Shown in pieces: positions 47,930 through 57,550 of a stretch of DNA of 64,000 bases. The notes beneath the pieces were generated by a model. The model searched no databases. It saw only the letters and a list, made by a program, of their open reading frames with translations, and was not told where the DNA came from. The position numbers and the translations under genes were made by a program. Numbering within the stretch: position 1 is the stretch's first letter; each line of letters starts with the position of its first letter. Origin of the DNA: Bartonella sp. HY038 (GTDB lineage: Bacteria; Pseudomonadota; Alphaproteobacteria; Rhizobiales; Rhizobiaceae); the NCBI RefSeq assembly GCF_014117425.1, contig NZ_CP059725.1, forward strand, positions 2,418,001-2,482,000, written 5' to 3'.

Positions 47930-48897
47930 ATGGTGCTATCTTATAAAAAGTGGATTTCTAATACTGTTTTAATTATTTTTCCATTAATATTAACCATATT
48001 CGCGAGCCAGTCATTTGCCACACAAAGGACTGAATCCCAATTAGATCAAACGCCAAAAAATGAAAAAATAACAAGTAAAGAACGTGATTTAGCTCGTGGG
48101 GAAGTTCTTTATAAGCAAGCTAAAGAATTATTACATTACCCAATAAGTGGCAGAGAGCCATTAGCTGATAAAAAATTCAAGCACGCCATTTATTGGAGGA
48201 GTCTTATAGGCTTGGTTATAAAAAAGCAGCTGGGGCACTTGGTTTTTCGTTAATTTATGCCCCAGAATTAGTATATGATCGTACTTATCCAAATCCTGAT
48301 TTTGATTATATTTTTAAATTATTTGAAGAGGGGCGCGCTCTTAAAGATGTGGAAACCATAAGAGGATTAGCCTTTATGTATCGCGAGGGGCGCAGTGTTC
48401 CTCGTGATGATAAAAAAATGATTGAGCTTTATGAAGAAGCTGCTGCCCTTGGCGATAATCAAGCACAATATTTACTTGGTGCTTTTTATTCCGGGCAAAG
48501 CATACTTTTTTATTATCTTATCCAACCTGATCGTGTTCCTTTTAAAGATGTTGATAAAGAAAAAGGACTAAATTGGCTTAAAAAAGCAGCTAATAATGGT
48601 AATTTATATGCTTGGGAAATGTTAGCTAAATATTACGATCGCGAAGAACACAACCCCAAATTACAAGAGTATTATTTACGTGAAGGTGCAAAACACGGAA
48701 ACAAAAATTTATTAATTGAGTTATCATCAATGTATAGAAACTCAAAATTTTTTCCGATTGCAGATTTAAGCGATGCAGATAGAAAACGCCTAGATGCTTG
48801 CGTAATTAATCTATATCGTGATTTAAAGCCTTTAGATGACAAACCTATAACTGATTTTGACAAAATATGTCCGCGCAAGATTCAACCCATCGAATAA
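47930..48897 (+). pseudogene. Sel1-repeat secreted protein, split by a frameshift
   Basis: ATG 47930 has GAGG 9-10 nt upstream and encodes a signal peptide (ISNTVLIIFPLILTIFASQSFA) and KERDLARGEVLYKQAKELL. The frame ends at 48253, but from 48193 a second frame continues in sense: EESYRLGYKKAAGALGFSLI, IRGLAFMYREGRSVPRD, AAALGDNQAQYLLGAFYSGQ, NWLKKAANNGNLYAWEMLAKY. These are Sel1/TPR-like repeats. A small indel near 48190-48195 would rejoin a ~320-residue protein. Either a recent pseudogene or a base-call error. Sel1 proteins serve in protein-protein contacts, often in envelopes. Confidence 0.7.
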
Positions 48898-48971
48898 AAT
48901 TGTATGAAATTTGATATGGCGAGCCAAATGAACATTTTTAATGCTTCCATTCCTACACCCGTTGATTTAAA

Positions 48972-49095
48972 TATTTAATGAAGAAGCGGATGATAATGTA
49001 GAACATTATCTTGATTTTGTTGATAAAAATCATTTAGAATTTTGTTATGATGGTCAATAATTTCTTGATGTGTTAAGCAGTGTTTTTATGCAATT
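48972..49095 (+). pseudogene. Fragment duplicating the acidic gene at 47220-47612
   Basis: One frame reads IFNEEADDNVEHYLDFVDKN, then HLEFCYDGQ, a stop, and FLDVLSSVFMQLQ. This parallels YFDEEADDDVEHYPDF ... GQLFLDILSSVFMQLK of the acidic gene 1.4 kb away on the other strand. Both ends are missing and one stop codon interrupts it. Confidence 0.7.
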
Positions 49096-49112
49096 GCAAA
49101 TACCGTTTCCAG

Positions 49113-49166
49113 TTAAAACCATTGTCATTATACTCGTCTTAACGCGTATAATGACAATGGTTTTAA
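49113..49166. repeat. 21-bp perfect inverted repeat (hairpin)
   Basis: Arm AAAACCATTGTCATTATAC (with TT before it) is repeated exactly in inverted orientation after a 12-base loop. A and T runs on its sides allow a bidirectional terminator, but no intact gene ends here; it lies between a gene fragment and an IS6 fossil. Confidence 0.8.
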
Positions 49167-49191
49167 ACCTTAAACACAGCAATCTAAAACA

Positions 49192-49773
49192 ACTGTTGAT
49201 TGTACTCAGACCAACCGTTGGATATTGAAATATGCGCCAGTAATGGAAAAACGTTCGCGAAATTTTAAAAAGCCCGATTGCGGTTCTGCCCCATTTTCTA
49301 AATTCGCATTGATGAGACCTATATCGAGGTTAAAGGGCACGGGTTAGATTTGCGGAAATATCTCTATCTTAGCTCATGATAAACACGATGTTTCCAATGA
49401 TTTTTTGACGAAAGCATCGAGGGATAAAGGTGCTGCCATTCGCTTTTTCCGAAAAGCTTTTAAAGATGATAGGCTCTTTGCAGGTTAACCCCTTGGCAAA
49501 ATTTGAAACAGATAAAGCAAAAGCTTTTCCCCCAAGGATTTTTGTGCCTTGCAGTCATTAACTGAAGATAATTTGCTTTCTAAAAAGCACCCCCATTACG
49601 CTACCAAGGTACTATCATCTTGGCAGTGAAAGCGATCATTCTCGGCTTAAAAGAGCAATGTCACGGAATGGTGGATTTCAATCACTAAGGACGGCTAATC
49701 CGAACAATAAGTGGTTTCGAGCCAGCTTCAAGATTAAAAAGGATTTTGGTCAAAAGGTACATGGACTACACTA
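49192..49773 (+). pseudogene. IS6-family transposase fossil, catalytic part
   Basis: Successive frames read NRWILKYAPVMEKRSRNFKK, RIDETYIEVKGHGLDLRKYL, AHDKHDVSNDFLTKASRDKG, AAIRFFRKAFKDD and DHSRLKRAMSRNGGFQSLR. These follow the IS6 transposase order (VDETY with the first catalytic Asp, VDKHG..DFLL, RFFRKAL, DHR.IKR...GF.S). At least three frameshifts or stops intervene. It begins where the two N-terminal fossils (23677, 46940) leave off. Confidence 0.8.
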
Positions 49774-50038
49774 GAGCAAAACCAAATGCATCACGATATA
49801 TTTGGAATTAGACAAGTTAAAAATACCTAAAAACTAGGCGTTCAAGCGCGAAAATGCGTCAAATTCAAACTTTGCGACAAGGCCTATTTTTGAAATAAGC
49901 CAGACTTTATATCAAAATAATACTAGAATAACACATGTAAATCCAAATACAATTCCATCGGGAATAAATCGTTCACGATTTGAATATTGGAAAAAAATAG
50001 ACTAGAAGAATAGAGCAAAAGCTTTTTGAGGTAAAAAT

Positions 50039-50458
50039 ATGTCATATGATTTAGAAAAAGAATTAGATAAATTAAACAAAAAGAAAATTAAAACACCGAT
50101 TGTACCGCCTATACCAGATGATGATTTAATTAAGCAGTATGAAATGGAAATAGATATAAAATTTCCATCCGACTATAAGAAATTTATTAAAAAAGTTGGC
50201 TATGCCATATACAATGGTCTTGATAATATACTTTTAAGTCCCGACCTTAATAATCCTCGTGCATTAATCTCAGTAATTAATGATGCACGTGAATCTGGAC
50301 TTCCTCACGATTGGTTACCTATTGTTGATAGCAATGCAGATTACTATTGTATTCGTCCTGATGGAAAGGTGACATTTTGGTCAAATAATGGAACTACTGA
50401 TGAAGTTTGGAACGACTTAGCCACATGGATTCATGAAGTATGGATTGAAGGTAATTAA
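50039..50458 (+). CDS. SMI1/KNR4 (SUKH) family protein
   Basis: A 139-residue protein with the SUKH pattern: PDDDLIKQYEMEIDIKFPSDYKKF followed by IKKVGYAIYNG, WLPIVDSNADYYCIRPDG and VTFWSNNGTTDEVWNDLATW. SUKH proteins are common immunity proteins of bacterial polymorphic toxins. No toxin gene is seen in the window, so this is an orphan immunity or a regulatory SUKH protein. It follows a decayed region rich in transposase fragments. Confidence 0.85.
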   Translation: MSYDLEKELDKLNKKKIKTPIVPPIPDDDLIKQYEMEIDIKFPSDYKKFIKKVGYAIYNGLDNILLSPDLNNPRALISVINDARESGLPHDWLPIVDSNADYYCIRPDGKVTFWSNNGTTDEVWNDLATWIHEVWIEGN

Positions 50459-50605
50459 CGTTTTTGAGAAGAACTTATTTTGATAATCAATGACTGATTT
50501 TGTTGGGTTTGATTTCATCAAAAGCATTTTTAAAATAACTATGTTTTTTCATGAATTTTATAGGTTTTGAAATTAAAACAAAATTATAGAACAATAATTA
50601 TTCAT

Positions 50606-50645
50606 AATAGGGCTGCCGTTAGAAATTTCAAAGGCAGCCTCTATA
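50606..50645. terminator. Terminator between SUKH gene and phytase-like gene
   Basis: GGCTGCC (50611-50617) and GGCAGCC (50633-50639), extended by ATAG/CTAT on the outside, with AT-rich flanks. It lies between converging genes and could serve both. Confidence 0.65.
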
Positions 50646-50664
50646 TTTTAATGCCTAATATTCT

Positions 50665-52837
50665 TTAATTTGGCTTAAAGCTAAAGAACAATGTTTCACC
50701 TGATGCGTCTTTTAATCCATCATTATCCGTTACAGCAAAAGCATTACCATCAACATCAAAAGCGACCCCCTCAATCTTATCAAGAATATAACCGTTATTT
50801 AACTGGGCTAGGTCATTTAAGAAATCATAGCTTAATTTTTTGCTTAAAACTGGCGGCGTTTCACCAAGCGGAACTGTTTTTAATGATGCAATATCAGTTT
50901 TATAAAGTCTTTTGATCTTAGCATTTTCACCTATTTGATTATCACGCTCCAATATATAAAGCTGCCCTGATTGAATGGCGAGTTCTGAAACTCCAACCCA
51001 ACCTTTTTCCACCTTTTCAAGTGGATAATGAGCGACCTGCCATGTTTTTTGCGATGGCGAATAGGCTAAAATCTTACTCATATTTTCGGGGTCATCTTTC
51101 CATGGCCGCTGGATAGCAAGCCAAATCCTCCGCCTTTCCCCCTCGCCCTCTACAGCGATACCTTCAAAACCATAACGGGTTGCATGCTCGACTAATTCCT
51201 TTGGTAGAGTTACTTTTTCTAAAATTTCACCCTTTGCGTTAACATGTAATAACGCATTATCAATTTCTTTTTCAGGATTACCTTCAGAAGCAAGATAAAA
51301 GCCCCCCTCACCATCCAGCGCAATCGCTTCCAAATCGAGTTTTGCCGCAGGTTTGTTATTTTCGTTAACAATAACCGCGTCAATAATTGTTGCAGGCTTA
51401 GTGGTTGCGTCTATGGTATAAATTGTCGGAGCGGCATTATAAAAAGAGTCACTTACCGCATATAAAAGGCCGGGTTTTTCGCTTGAAGCCGCAAGCCCTG
51501 ACAAAGCACCCCAACCGATAATATTTTTACCCTTGTCTTTGGAAACAAGCGTTGGATAATTAGCTTTTTCTTGTTGAAGTTCATAAATCATCACATGAGC
51601 GCGCGGCCCACCATCTTCACCAAGATCAGCCTCATTTGCAGTTACCAATAATTTACGAGACGGTATTGCAACTGCCGATTCTGGCGCAATGCCCGATGGC
51701 AAAACTTGTACAAACTCAGGTTCGGCACCTGTATCTTTATAGACACCAACTGCATTGCCACGCTCTGCCAAAACAAATATATAATTAACATCGCCAAAGC
51801 GGGCAACTTCTAAGCCTTCTGGCTCCACTCCTTTTTTATCAGCGCGACTTTCTGGAAAATGCCCTGCACGGGCTAAAATATGTTCATAGGACGAACCACT
51901 TTCAAACAAAAGCTTGCCACTTTTATCAAAAACAGTAAAACCGTGAACCGCCCTTATAGTCGCCCTCATTGGCGATAATGATACGTTCATCGTCCAGCCA
52001 TTTTACCGCATCTGGTTCACGTAAAATTCCTGTCGCATTTTGAGAATAATCAAGACGACCATCTTTTTTCATATCAACATTCTCAAGATCTGCACTACCA
52101 GCCGAGAAATGCGAAAGAATTTTTCCACTTACGCCATCAACAATCACAATATGATTATTTTCCTGCAAGGTTACTGCCACTTCATTTTTGCTATTAAAGC
52201 TAACAAATTCAGGCTCCGGATCCTCTGGAGCAATGGTGGCAAGGCCGGTTAAGTCAATTCTTTTTAAACCAGAACAATCAACCACGCCATTTTTAATGCT
52301 ACCAAGAATTAGAAAACCCGCAGGCAATTGCGGCAAAGCTCCATCATTTAAATCTTCGTCACGTTCATTTTCAATAGCAATAGCCAGTAGAGTTTTATCA
52401 TGATTAATCGCGATTGAATCTGGTTGCCCACCAAGATCACATTTCGCCTCTATCGACTTTTTTTCGAAATCAATTGTCGATAATTCGCCTGACGGATCTT
52501 TAAAAGATTTTGAAGTATTGATTGCCGCAAGCACATTTTTACCGGCAAAAACAACAGATGTCGGCTCACCATCGGTTTTAACCAATCCTAAGGGCTGCGG
52601 CTTGTGGGGATCGGCTATATCGATAAACCCAATCGCACCTGATGGGCTATCCGAATAGACCAATACATTACCGTCTTCACTTGCCGATATAATCTCAGCT
52701 GAAGTCTTGGTGGCTTTATCAGCCTGATTATGATGAACCGGAAAACTTGCAATGCGATTAAACACTTCTTCACTTTGGGCATAGCTTGTAGCCAAAAGCA
52801 AGGCAATGGCAGTAAATGATAAACGAAAACAAAACAT
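50665..52837 (-). pseudogene. Secreted esterase-like-activity-of-phytase family protein, split by a frameshift
   Basis: On the minus strand the 5' part starts at 52837 (ATG with AAGGG upstream) with a signal peptide (MFCFRLSFTAIALLLATSYA) and beta-propeller-like repeats such as PTSVVFAGKNVLAAINTS and EPEFVSFNSKNEVAVTL. It ends with ANEGDYKGGSR and a stop at 51926. The other frame takes over with GFTVFDKSGKLLFESGSS and runs to 50665 (SGLAASSEKPGLLYAVSD, YGFEGIAVEGEGERRRIW, KIEGVAFDVDGNAFAVTDND). Family members I know read ...GDYKGGSRGFT... without a break. A loss of two bases near 51945 explains the split of a ~720-residue protein. Pseudogene or sequence error. Confidence 0.8.
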
Positions 52838-53310
52838 GACTAACCCTTGATAACGTGGCTTTAGGAAATAAAACAATTGAAAAATCATTATTATTTCTAT
52901 CAACAATTTTACTTATTTTATGCATCAACCATTGATGTTACATGCGCATGACAATGTCGCGAAGTTTTATTCCATAGAACTCGTTGTTGATAAAAGCACT
53001 TATTGTAAGCGCCGACTGTAATTGCTTATCTAGCAACCCAACAGGATAGATTTTGCCAAAATATCGCTAAAATTTAATCATTTTAACGTCACGCTTTGTG
53101 TTTACCCTTGACTTTATTAGAATAACTCCAATAAAATTGGGTATAAGGACATATGCGACAAAAAAACACCTGTTTTATTGCTGCTATTGATGCCAAAGCA
53201 CTAACACAATAAGCAATGTATGTTTGCTTTTATTAATCTATAATGACAACGCTATCATTGACGACCAAATTGTAGAAGATTTTCTCGCCGATTGCCGGGA
53301 GCTTTAAAAG
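52838..53310. other. Divergent region before hemA
   Basis: About 470 bp between divergent genes. It contains promoter DNA and, at 53153-53307, two frames that look like broken coding sequence ending just before hemA. Confidence 0.45.
53153..53307 (+). pseudogene. Possible short gene remnant upstream of hemA
   Basis: ATG 53153 gives MRQKNTCFIAAIDAKALTQ and a stop; a second frame then reads NDNAIIDDQIVEDFLADCREL and stops at 53307, four bases before hemA. The acidic, protein-like second part suggests a broken small gene or leader. Evidence is composition only. Confidence 0.25.
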
Positions 53311-54600
53311 ATGGACTATAATAAGTTTTTCCAAGACTCAATTGACCAATTACATCAGGAAAAACGCTATCGTGTGTTTGCCGATATTGAAAGAATTGTT
53401 GGCGCATTTCCACGTGCACTTTGGCGCAATGGCGGCCAAAAGCGCGAAATTACAATTTGGTGTTCTAATGATTATCTAGGTATGGGGCAACACCCTAAAG
53501 TCATTGAAGCTATGTGTGCAACCGCCAGTAATACTGGCGCCGGCGCAGGTGGCACACGCAATATTTCTGGCAATAACCACCCTTTGGTAGAACTTGAAAA
53601 CGAACTTGCCGACCTTCACAATAAAGAAGCGGGTCTTGTCTTTACCTCAGGCTTTGTATCCAATGAAGCCGCTATTTCTACTATAGGGCGCCTTCTTCCC
53701 GATTGCCTTATCCTTTCTGACGAGCTTAACCATGCCTCAATGATTGAAGGGGTGCGTCGCTCAGGTGCAGAGAAAAAGATTTTTCGCCATAATGATTTAG
53801 AACATTTGGAAAGCTTGTTAAAAGCTGCAGGCAATGAACGTGCGAAACTTATTGCCTTTGAGTCGGTTTACTCCATGGATGGAGACATTGCACCAATTGA
53901 AGCAATTGCTGATCTTGCAGACAAATATAATGCGATGACCTATATTGATGAAGTTCATGCTGTTGGCATGTATGGCAAGCGCGGCGGCGGTATTACTGAC
54001 CGAGACAATCTGTGCGACCGCATAGATATTATTGAAGGCACCTTAGCAAAAGCCTTTGGTGCGCTAGGTGGTTACATTACTGGTAATAAAGCAATTATTG
54101 ATGCCGTTCGTTCTTATGCTCCAGGCTTTATTTTCACGACAGCTCTACCACCAGCTATTGCGGCAGCAGCAACGGCGGCTATTCGTCATTTAAAAACATC
54201 ACAGGTTGAGCGCGACATGCAACAACGCCAAGCGCAGCAAGCTAAGGATGTTTTGGGCGAAGCTGGCTTTCCTGTTATGCCATCAGAAACCCACATAGTG
54301 CCAATTTTGGTTGGCAATCCTGATCTTTGCAAAAAGGCAACTGACCGCTTGTTAGAAAAGCACAATATTTATATTCAGCCAATCAATTACCCAACAGTAC
54401 CCCGCGGCACTGAGCGTTTACGCATTACGCCAACACCTTATCATAGCGATGCATTGATTGAGGACCTAAAGGAAGCTTTAATTGAGACTTGGACTGCGCT
54501 GGGCATTCCATTTAAGGCGGTAGATGCACCACAAAATAGTGACGAGCAAACAAAAAATGCCCGTATTATTCCGCTCGCTTTATCACAAGCTGGCGGTTAA
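53311..54600 (+). CDS. hemA: 5-aminolevulinate synthase
   Basis: A 429-residue PLP enzyme that condenses glycine and succinyl-CoA, the first step of haem synthesis by the C4 route of alphaproteobacteria. Motifs are [27 protein letters not shown], the cofactor Asp in [12 protein letters not shown] and the Schiff-base Lys in [17 protein letters not shown] 53311 follows CGGGAGC. Transcribed alone with a terminator downstream. Confidence 0.98.
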   Translation: MDYNKFFQDSIDQLHQEKRYRVFADIERIVGAFPRALWRNGGQKREITIWCSNDYLGMGQHPKVIEAMCATASNTGAGAGGTRNISGNNHPLVELENELADLHNKEAGLVFTSGFVSNEAAISTIGRLLPDCLILSDELNHASMIEGVRRSGAEKKIFRHNDLEHLESLLKAAGNERAKLIAFESVYSMDGDIAPIEAIADLADKYNAMTYIDEVHAVGMYGKRGGGITDRDNLCDRIDIIEGTLAKAFGALGGYITGNKAIIDAVRSYAPGFIFTTALPPAIAAAATAAIRHLKTSQVERDMQQRQAQQAKDVLGEAGFPVMPSETHIVPILVGNPDLCKKATDRLLEKHNIYIQPINYPTVPRGTERLRITPTPYHSDALIEDLKEALIETWTALGIPFKAVDAPQNSDEQTKNARIIPLALSQAGG

Positions 54601-54624
54601 AATATTTAAAATTCTTTTATCCAT

Positions 54625-54654
54625 AAATGCCTAGATATAAAATCTAGGCATTTT
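54625..54654 (+). terminator. Terminator of hemA
   Basis: AAATGCCTAGAT and ATCTAGGCATTT form a 12-bp perfect stem with a five-base loop, followed by T residues. Confidence 0.88.
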
Positions 54655-54789
54655 AATAGATTGGAAAAAGCATATTTTAAATACCACAAGCATTAAAGTT
54701 AGCATTCAAAACACTGAGCTGTTGGTTTTACAACACCAAGCAATGCAGAATTCATTCAAAAATTGCTTGTCTATAAATCATTAAAAATC

Positions 54790-54825
54790 TTAAATAATTT
54801 GGATCAACTCATCCAAATTATTTAA
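54790..54825 (-). terminator. Terminator of the DUF1465 gene
   Basis: TTAAATAATTTGGAT pairs perfectly with ATCCAAATTATTTAA around a six-base loop; on the minus strand it is followed by a U-rich stretch, 30 bp after the stop at 54855. Confidence 0.8.
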
Positions 54826-54854
54826 GACAACAATTATCTACGGATAATTTTTAT

Positions 54855-55424
54855 TTAGTTTTTAACACCAAAAGCCTGCTCAAGACGGATCAACTGCGAT
54901 TTTATCACATCAGCGCTTTCATTTTTCTGCTCAAAAATATCATCTTCATTGTTGAGATGACGCACACGTTCAAGCAATTGTATGGACTCAGTTACTAAAT
55001 CACGAAATTTTTCTGGTAATTCGTTCCATGCTTCATGATCAAAATTCGGATATTCTAAATTTAGTTTGATTTTTTTCTTTTCTTTGGCAACGTAATCTGG
55101 CTTCATATCGCGATCACGCAAAGCACGCTCTAGCAATAGCCATGAAGCAACCTGCATCAAACGTGAACCTAAATGGATAGCTTCCGTTGAATATAGAGCA
55201 GCAGCATCATCTGGCAAACAACACATAGCCGCGCGACCATCTTCATTAATATAATGACCGACTTCTTCAATTAATTGCATGCCACGCTGATAAAGTGCTT
55301 TGAATGTTGTATTAAAAGCCTCATGCTCCATTAATACAACCATGTTGCCTGATCTATCTGCGCGGTTTGACGGATGCGATCCCACCTGTTGACTATCCTT
55401 AGGCCATGCGGCTACCATATTCAT
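54855..55424 (-). CDS. DUF1465/RcdA-family protein
   Basis: About 189 residues, mostly helical, no signal peptide. The DUF1465 pattern is clear: FKALYQRGMQLIEEVGHYIN, CCLPDDAAALYSTEAIHLGS, LMQVASWLLLERAL. In Caulobacter the family member RcdA is an adaptor for ClpXP-driven breakdown of CtrA; the same role here is a family-based inference. ATG 55424 has AAAGG at 8-9 nt; an in-frame ATG at 55460 lacks one. Confidence 0.85.
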   Translation of the reverse strand: MNMVAAWPKDSQQVGSHPSNRADRSGNMVVLMEHEAFNTTFKALYQRGMQLIEEVGHYINEDGRAAMCCLPDDAAALYSTEAIHLGSRLMQVASWLLLERALRDRDMKPDYVAKEKKKIKLNLEYPNFDHEAWNELPEKFRDLVTESIQLLERVRHLNNEDDIFEQKNESADVIKSQLIRLEQAFGVKN

Positions 55425-55868
55425 ATTAAAGACCTTTATTGAAGCAAAAAAGTCAAGCATATTTAAGGCAAATTGCTTTTAAAACAATTGCATCAACTAT
55501 TCTTGGTTGAAAACAGGGTGATATCACTATCGGCATTTAAAAAAACACCACATGCAGAACTATCAATCAACTGAGTAATACAAAAGTATTTGCATTATTG
55601 ATGATATTCAAAACAACCCAATTATTGCATATTCAACGCAAGCTGCCCGAAATTGGTTCCTTCATTTTTGAATTTTATTTATAAAATAACACGTAAATCA
55701 AATAGTAAATATAATTTAGCCACCAACAAAGCCCGAAACTCTGGATGGCAAAACAATCTTTCTAGCGATTCCATGCATCAATTATCGCCTTTTATAATAG
55801 CATTTCACCTTGAAAGGCATATTAGAAAACAATTGCACACAATTAAGCAAAATGAAGGTTAATAAAGA
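55425..55868. other. Non-coding region between opgC and DUF1465 gene
   Basis: About 440 bp, AT-rich. A TTG-started frame of 69 codons lies at 55653-55862 on the plus strand but has no recognisable features. Contains the DUF1465 gene promoter. Confidence 0.4.
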
Positions 55869-57110
55869 TTAACTGGCTTTAAGGACATTGGCGATAGGTT
55901 GTGGTAGTGAAATTTCGCCATCGGTTGTTGTTGCACCAACTGGTACAACTTCCACCTGCTTTTGTTTTGCTGCAAGCTTAATCATTGCAAGCCATTCAAA
56001 ATAATAAGCAATAGTAAATTGCACAACAATACCTGTTGCAATGAGCAAACTATCAAAAACCAAACCGCCTGGATTAACTTGCTTCAACACCTGTGCTGCC
56101 ATAGCCAAAATAGTACCAGTAACAAATACGGCAAGACTATATTTACCCAAAATGGCTAATGGATTAGTTGGCAAACAGCGGAAAAAGTTAGAAATGCGTG
56201 GGAAAATTGCAATAACATAGGCAAGCGCTAAAACATGTAAAAGACGTGGTAAAGATTCATATGTCTTATCAAAACCAGTTAAACGGTGCGGTAATCCCAT
56301 TGTTGGGTCAATCCACCAAAGGCTAGCCTTTACCCAAAAAAATGAAAGAAGCAAATAACCAATTGCAGATAAGACAAGCATAGGGTGAGCTGGTAATTTG
56401 CCGCCATTTTTGATATGCATAGTTACAACAACGCCAATAACAAACAAAAATTGCCAAGAGAGCGGATTTAAAAACCAAACACCGGCATTAGGATAATTAA
56501 TTGGTGCAACACCATAAAGCGCAGAAAACAAGTAAAGGCTACCAGAAACCACTAAAAGTAAAGCAAGGCTTTTACGTGCTAAAAACAGCATCAAAGGTGC
56601 GGCGAGCATCAACAGCAGATAAAGCGACAAAATATTATTATATCCTAATTGATGACCAAGCGTTACAATGCCAAAAATTGCTTTTGCAGGCTCTTTCATC
56701 AAAGGTGCAATATTGATTTGGGTTAACAAATTGGGATGATGCATAAATAAGGCTGCACCACAAAAAATTGCAATAGTGACAAGCGTGGTTAAAATATGTG
56801 CCGAATAAAGTGTAAAACTACGTTTCCACATTTTCAAAGTCAGCAACAAGCGATTACCAGGTACAAATTTTTTACCATAAGCAAGACCAACCGCAATACC
56901 AGACATTAAAACAAAAGCCTCTGCCGAATCAGAAAAGCCAAAATTCTTATGGGTAAATATTTCGTAAATATTGCCAGGAACATGGTTGATAAAAATGGTC
57001 AAAAGCGCCAAAGCCCGCAATACATCAATACGAGTATCGCGTTTTACAGCTGTTTTTTGAGAAAAATTAGGCGCCTTATTCAAATCAATCACTCCATACA
57101 ACACATGCAA
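55869..57110 (-). CDS. opgC: OpgC-family membrane protein
   Basis: A 413-residue integral membrane protein of the OpgC/acyltransferase-3-like class with about ten helices. The N-terminal cue is RDTRIDVLRALALLTIFINHVPG followed by FGFSDSAEAFVLMSGIAVGLAYG. OpgC proteins succinylate osmoregulated periplasmic glucans. The first ~15 residues (MHVLYGVIDLNKAP) are not conserved as far as I recall, so the true start may be slightly downstream. opgG/opgH or ndvB are not in the window. Confidence 0.85.
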   Translation of the reverse strand: MHVLYGVIDLNKAPNFSQKTAVKRDTRIDVLRALALLTIFINHVPGNIYEIFTHKNFGFSDSAEAFVLMSGIAVGLAYGKKFVPGNRLLLTLKMWKRSFTLYSAHILTTLVTIAIFCGAALFMHHPNLLTQINIAPLMKEPAKAIFGIVTLGHQLGYNNILSLYLLLMLAAPLMLFLARKSLALLLVVSGSLYLFSALYGVAPINYPNAGVWFLNPLSWQFLFVIGVVVTMHIKNGGKLPAHPMLVLSAIGYLLLSFFWVKASLWWIDPTMGLPHRLTGFDKTYESLPRLLHVLALAYVIAIFPRISNFFRCLPTNPLAILGKYSLAVFVTGTILAMAAQVLKQVNPGGLVFDSLLIATGIVVQFTIAYYFEWLAMIKLAAKQKQVEVVPVGATTTDGEISLPQPIANVLKAS

Positions 57111-57550
57111 TTTGTGCTCGTGTTATAATTAGAACTATGGATTGACAAAATGTAGTCCTAAAATGTGCTTTACCCATCAATTTTCATTATCATTTGAAAT
57201 CTTAGTTAAAATGCACCGTTTAAACTCGCCAAAAACTTGAAGACGGATTGTAGATCACTTGCCCTTATTAAACTTCGCGAAATGGAATAAACTTAGTAAA
57301 ATGCAATTGTCTTATATATTTAAATGGCAATTCGTTCGGTTAAAACCACTACATCGGTTAAAACAACAATTTGCTTTATAATCTTGGAAAAGGAATGCTT
57401 TTAAGCGAGTTGGAACTCTAAATATGAAGCTAAATCACGCATTATCATTAAATTCTTATTATCAATAACTATCTCTTGCATATGTTTTATTTGCAAGATT
57501 AAAATAAACGACTATAAAGGCAATATTTAACATCGGCAGGAGAATAAAAT
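57111..57550. other. Divergent intergenic region between opgC and the ThiE-like gene
   Basis: About 440 bp, AT-rich. I looked for a TPP riboswitch before the ThiE-like gene and did not find its conserved elements. No ORF or repeat supported. Confidence 0.4.

Larger units (their letters stand above)
48898..50038. other. Decayed 1.1-kb stretch without an intact gene
   Basis: Contains, in order, a duplicate gene fragment (48972-49095), a 21-bp perfect inverted repeat (49113-49166), an IS6 transposase fossil (49192-49773) and ~260 bp of AT-rich leader before the SUKH gene. Confidence 0.55.

Noticed and set aside
49800..50030. Possible continuation of the IS6 fossil up to the SUKH gene
   Set aside because: After ~49773 no transposase-like residues can be followed in any frame.
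55653..55862. 69-codon plus-strand frame between DUF1465 and opgC genes
   Set aside because: Starts with TTG, no Shine-Dalgarno and no recognisable composition; I leave it as non-coding.
57400..57550. TPP riboswitch before the ThiE-like gene
   Set aside because: The conserved THI-box motifs could not be found.
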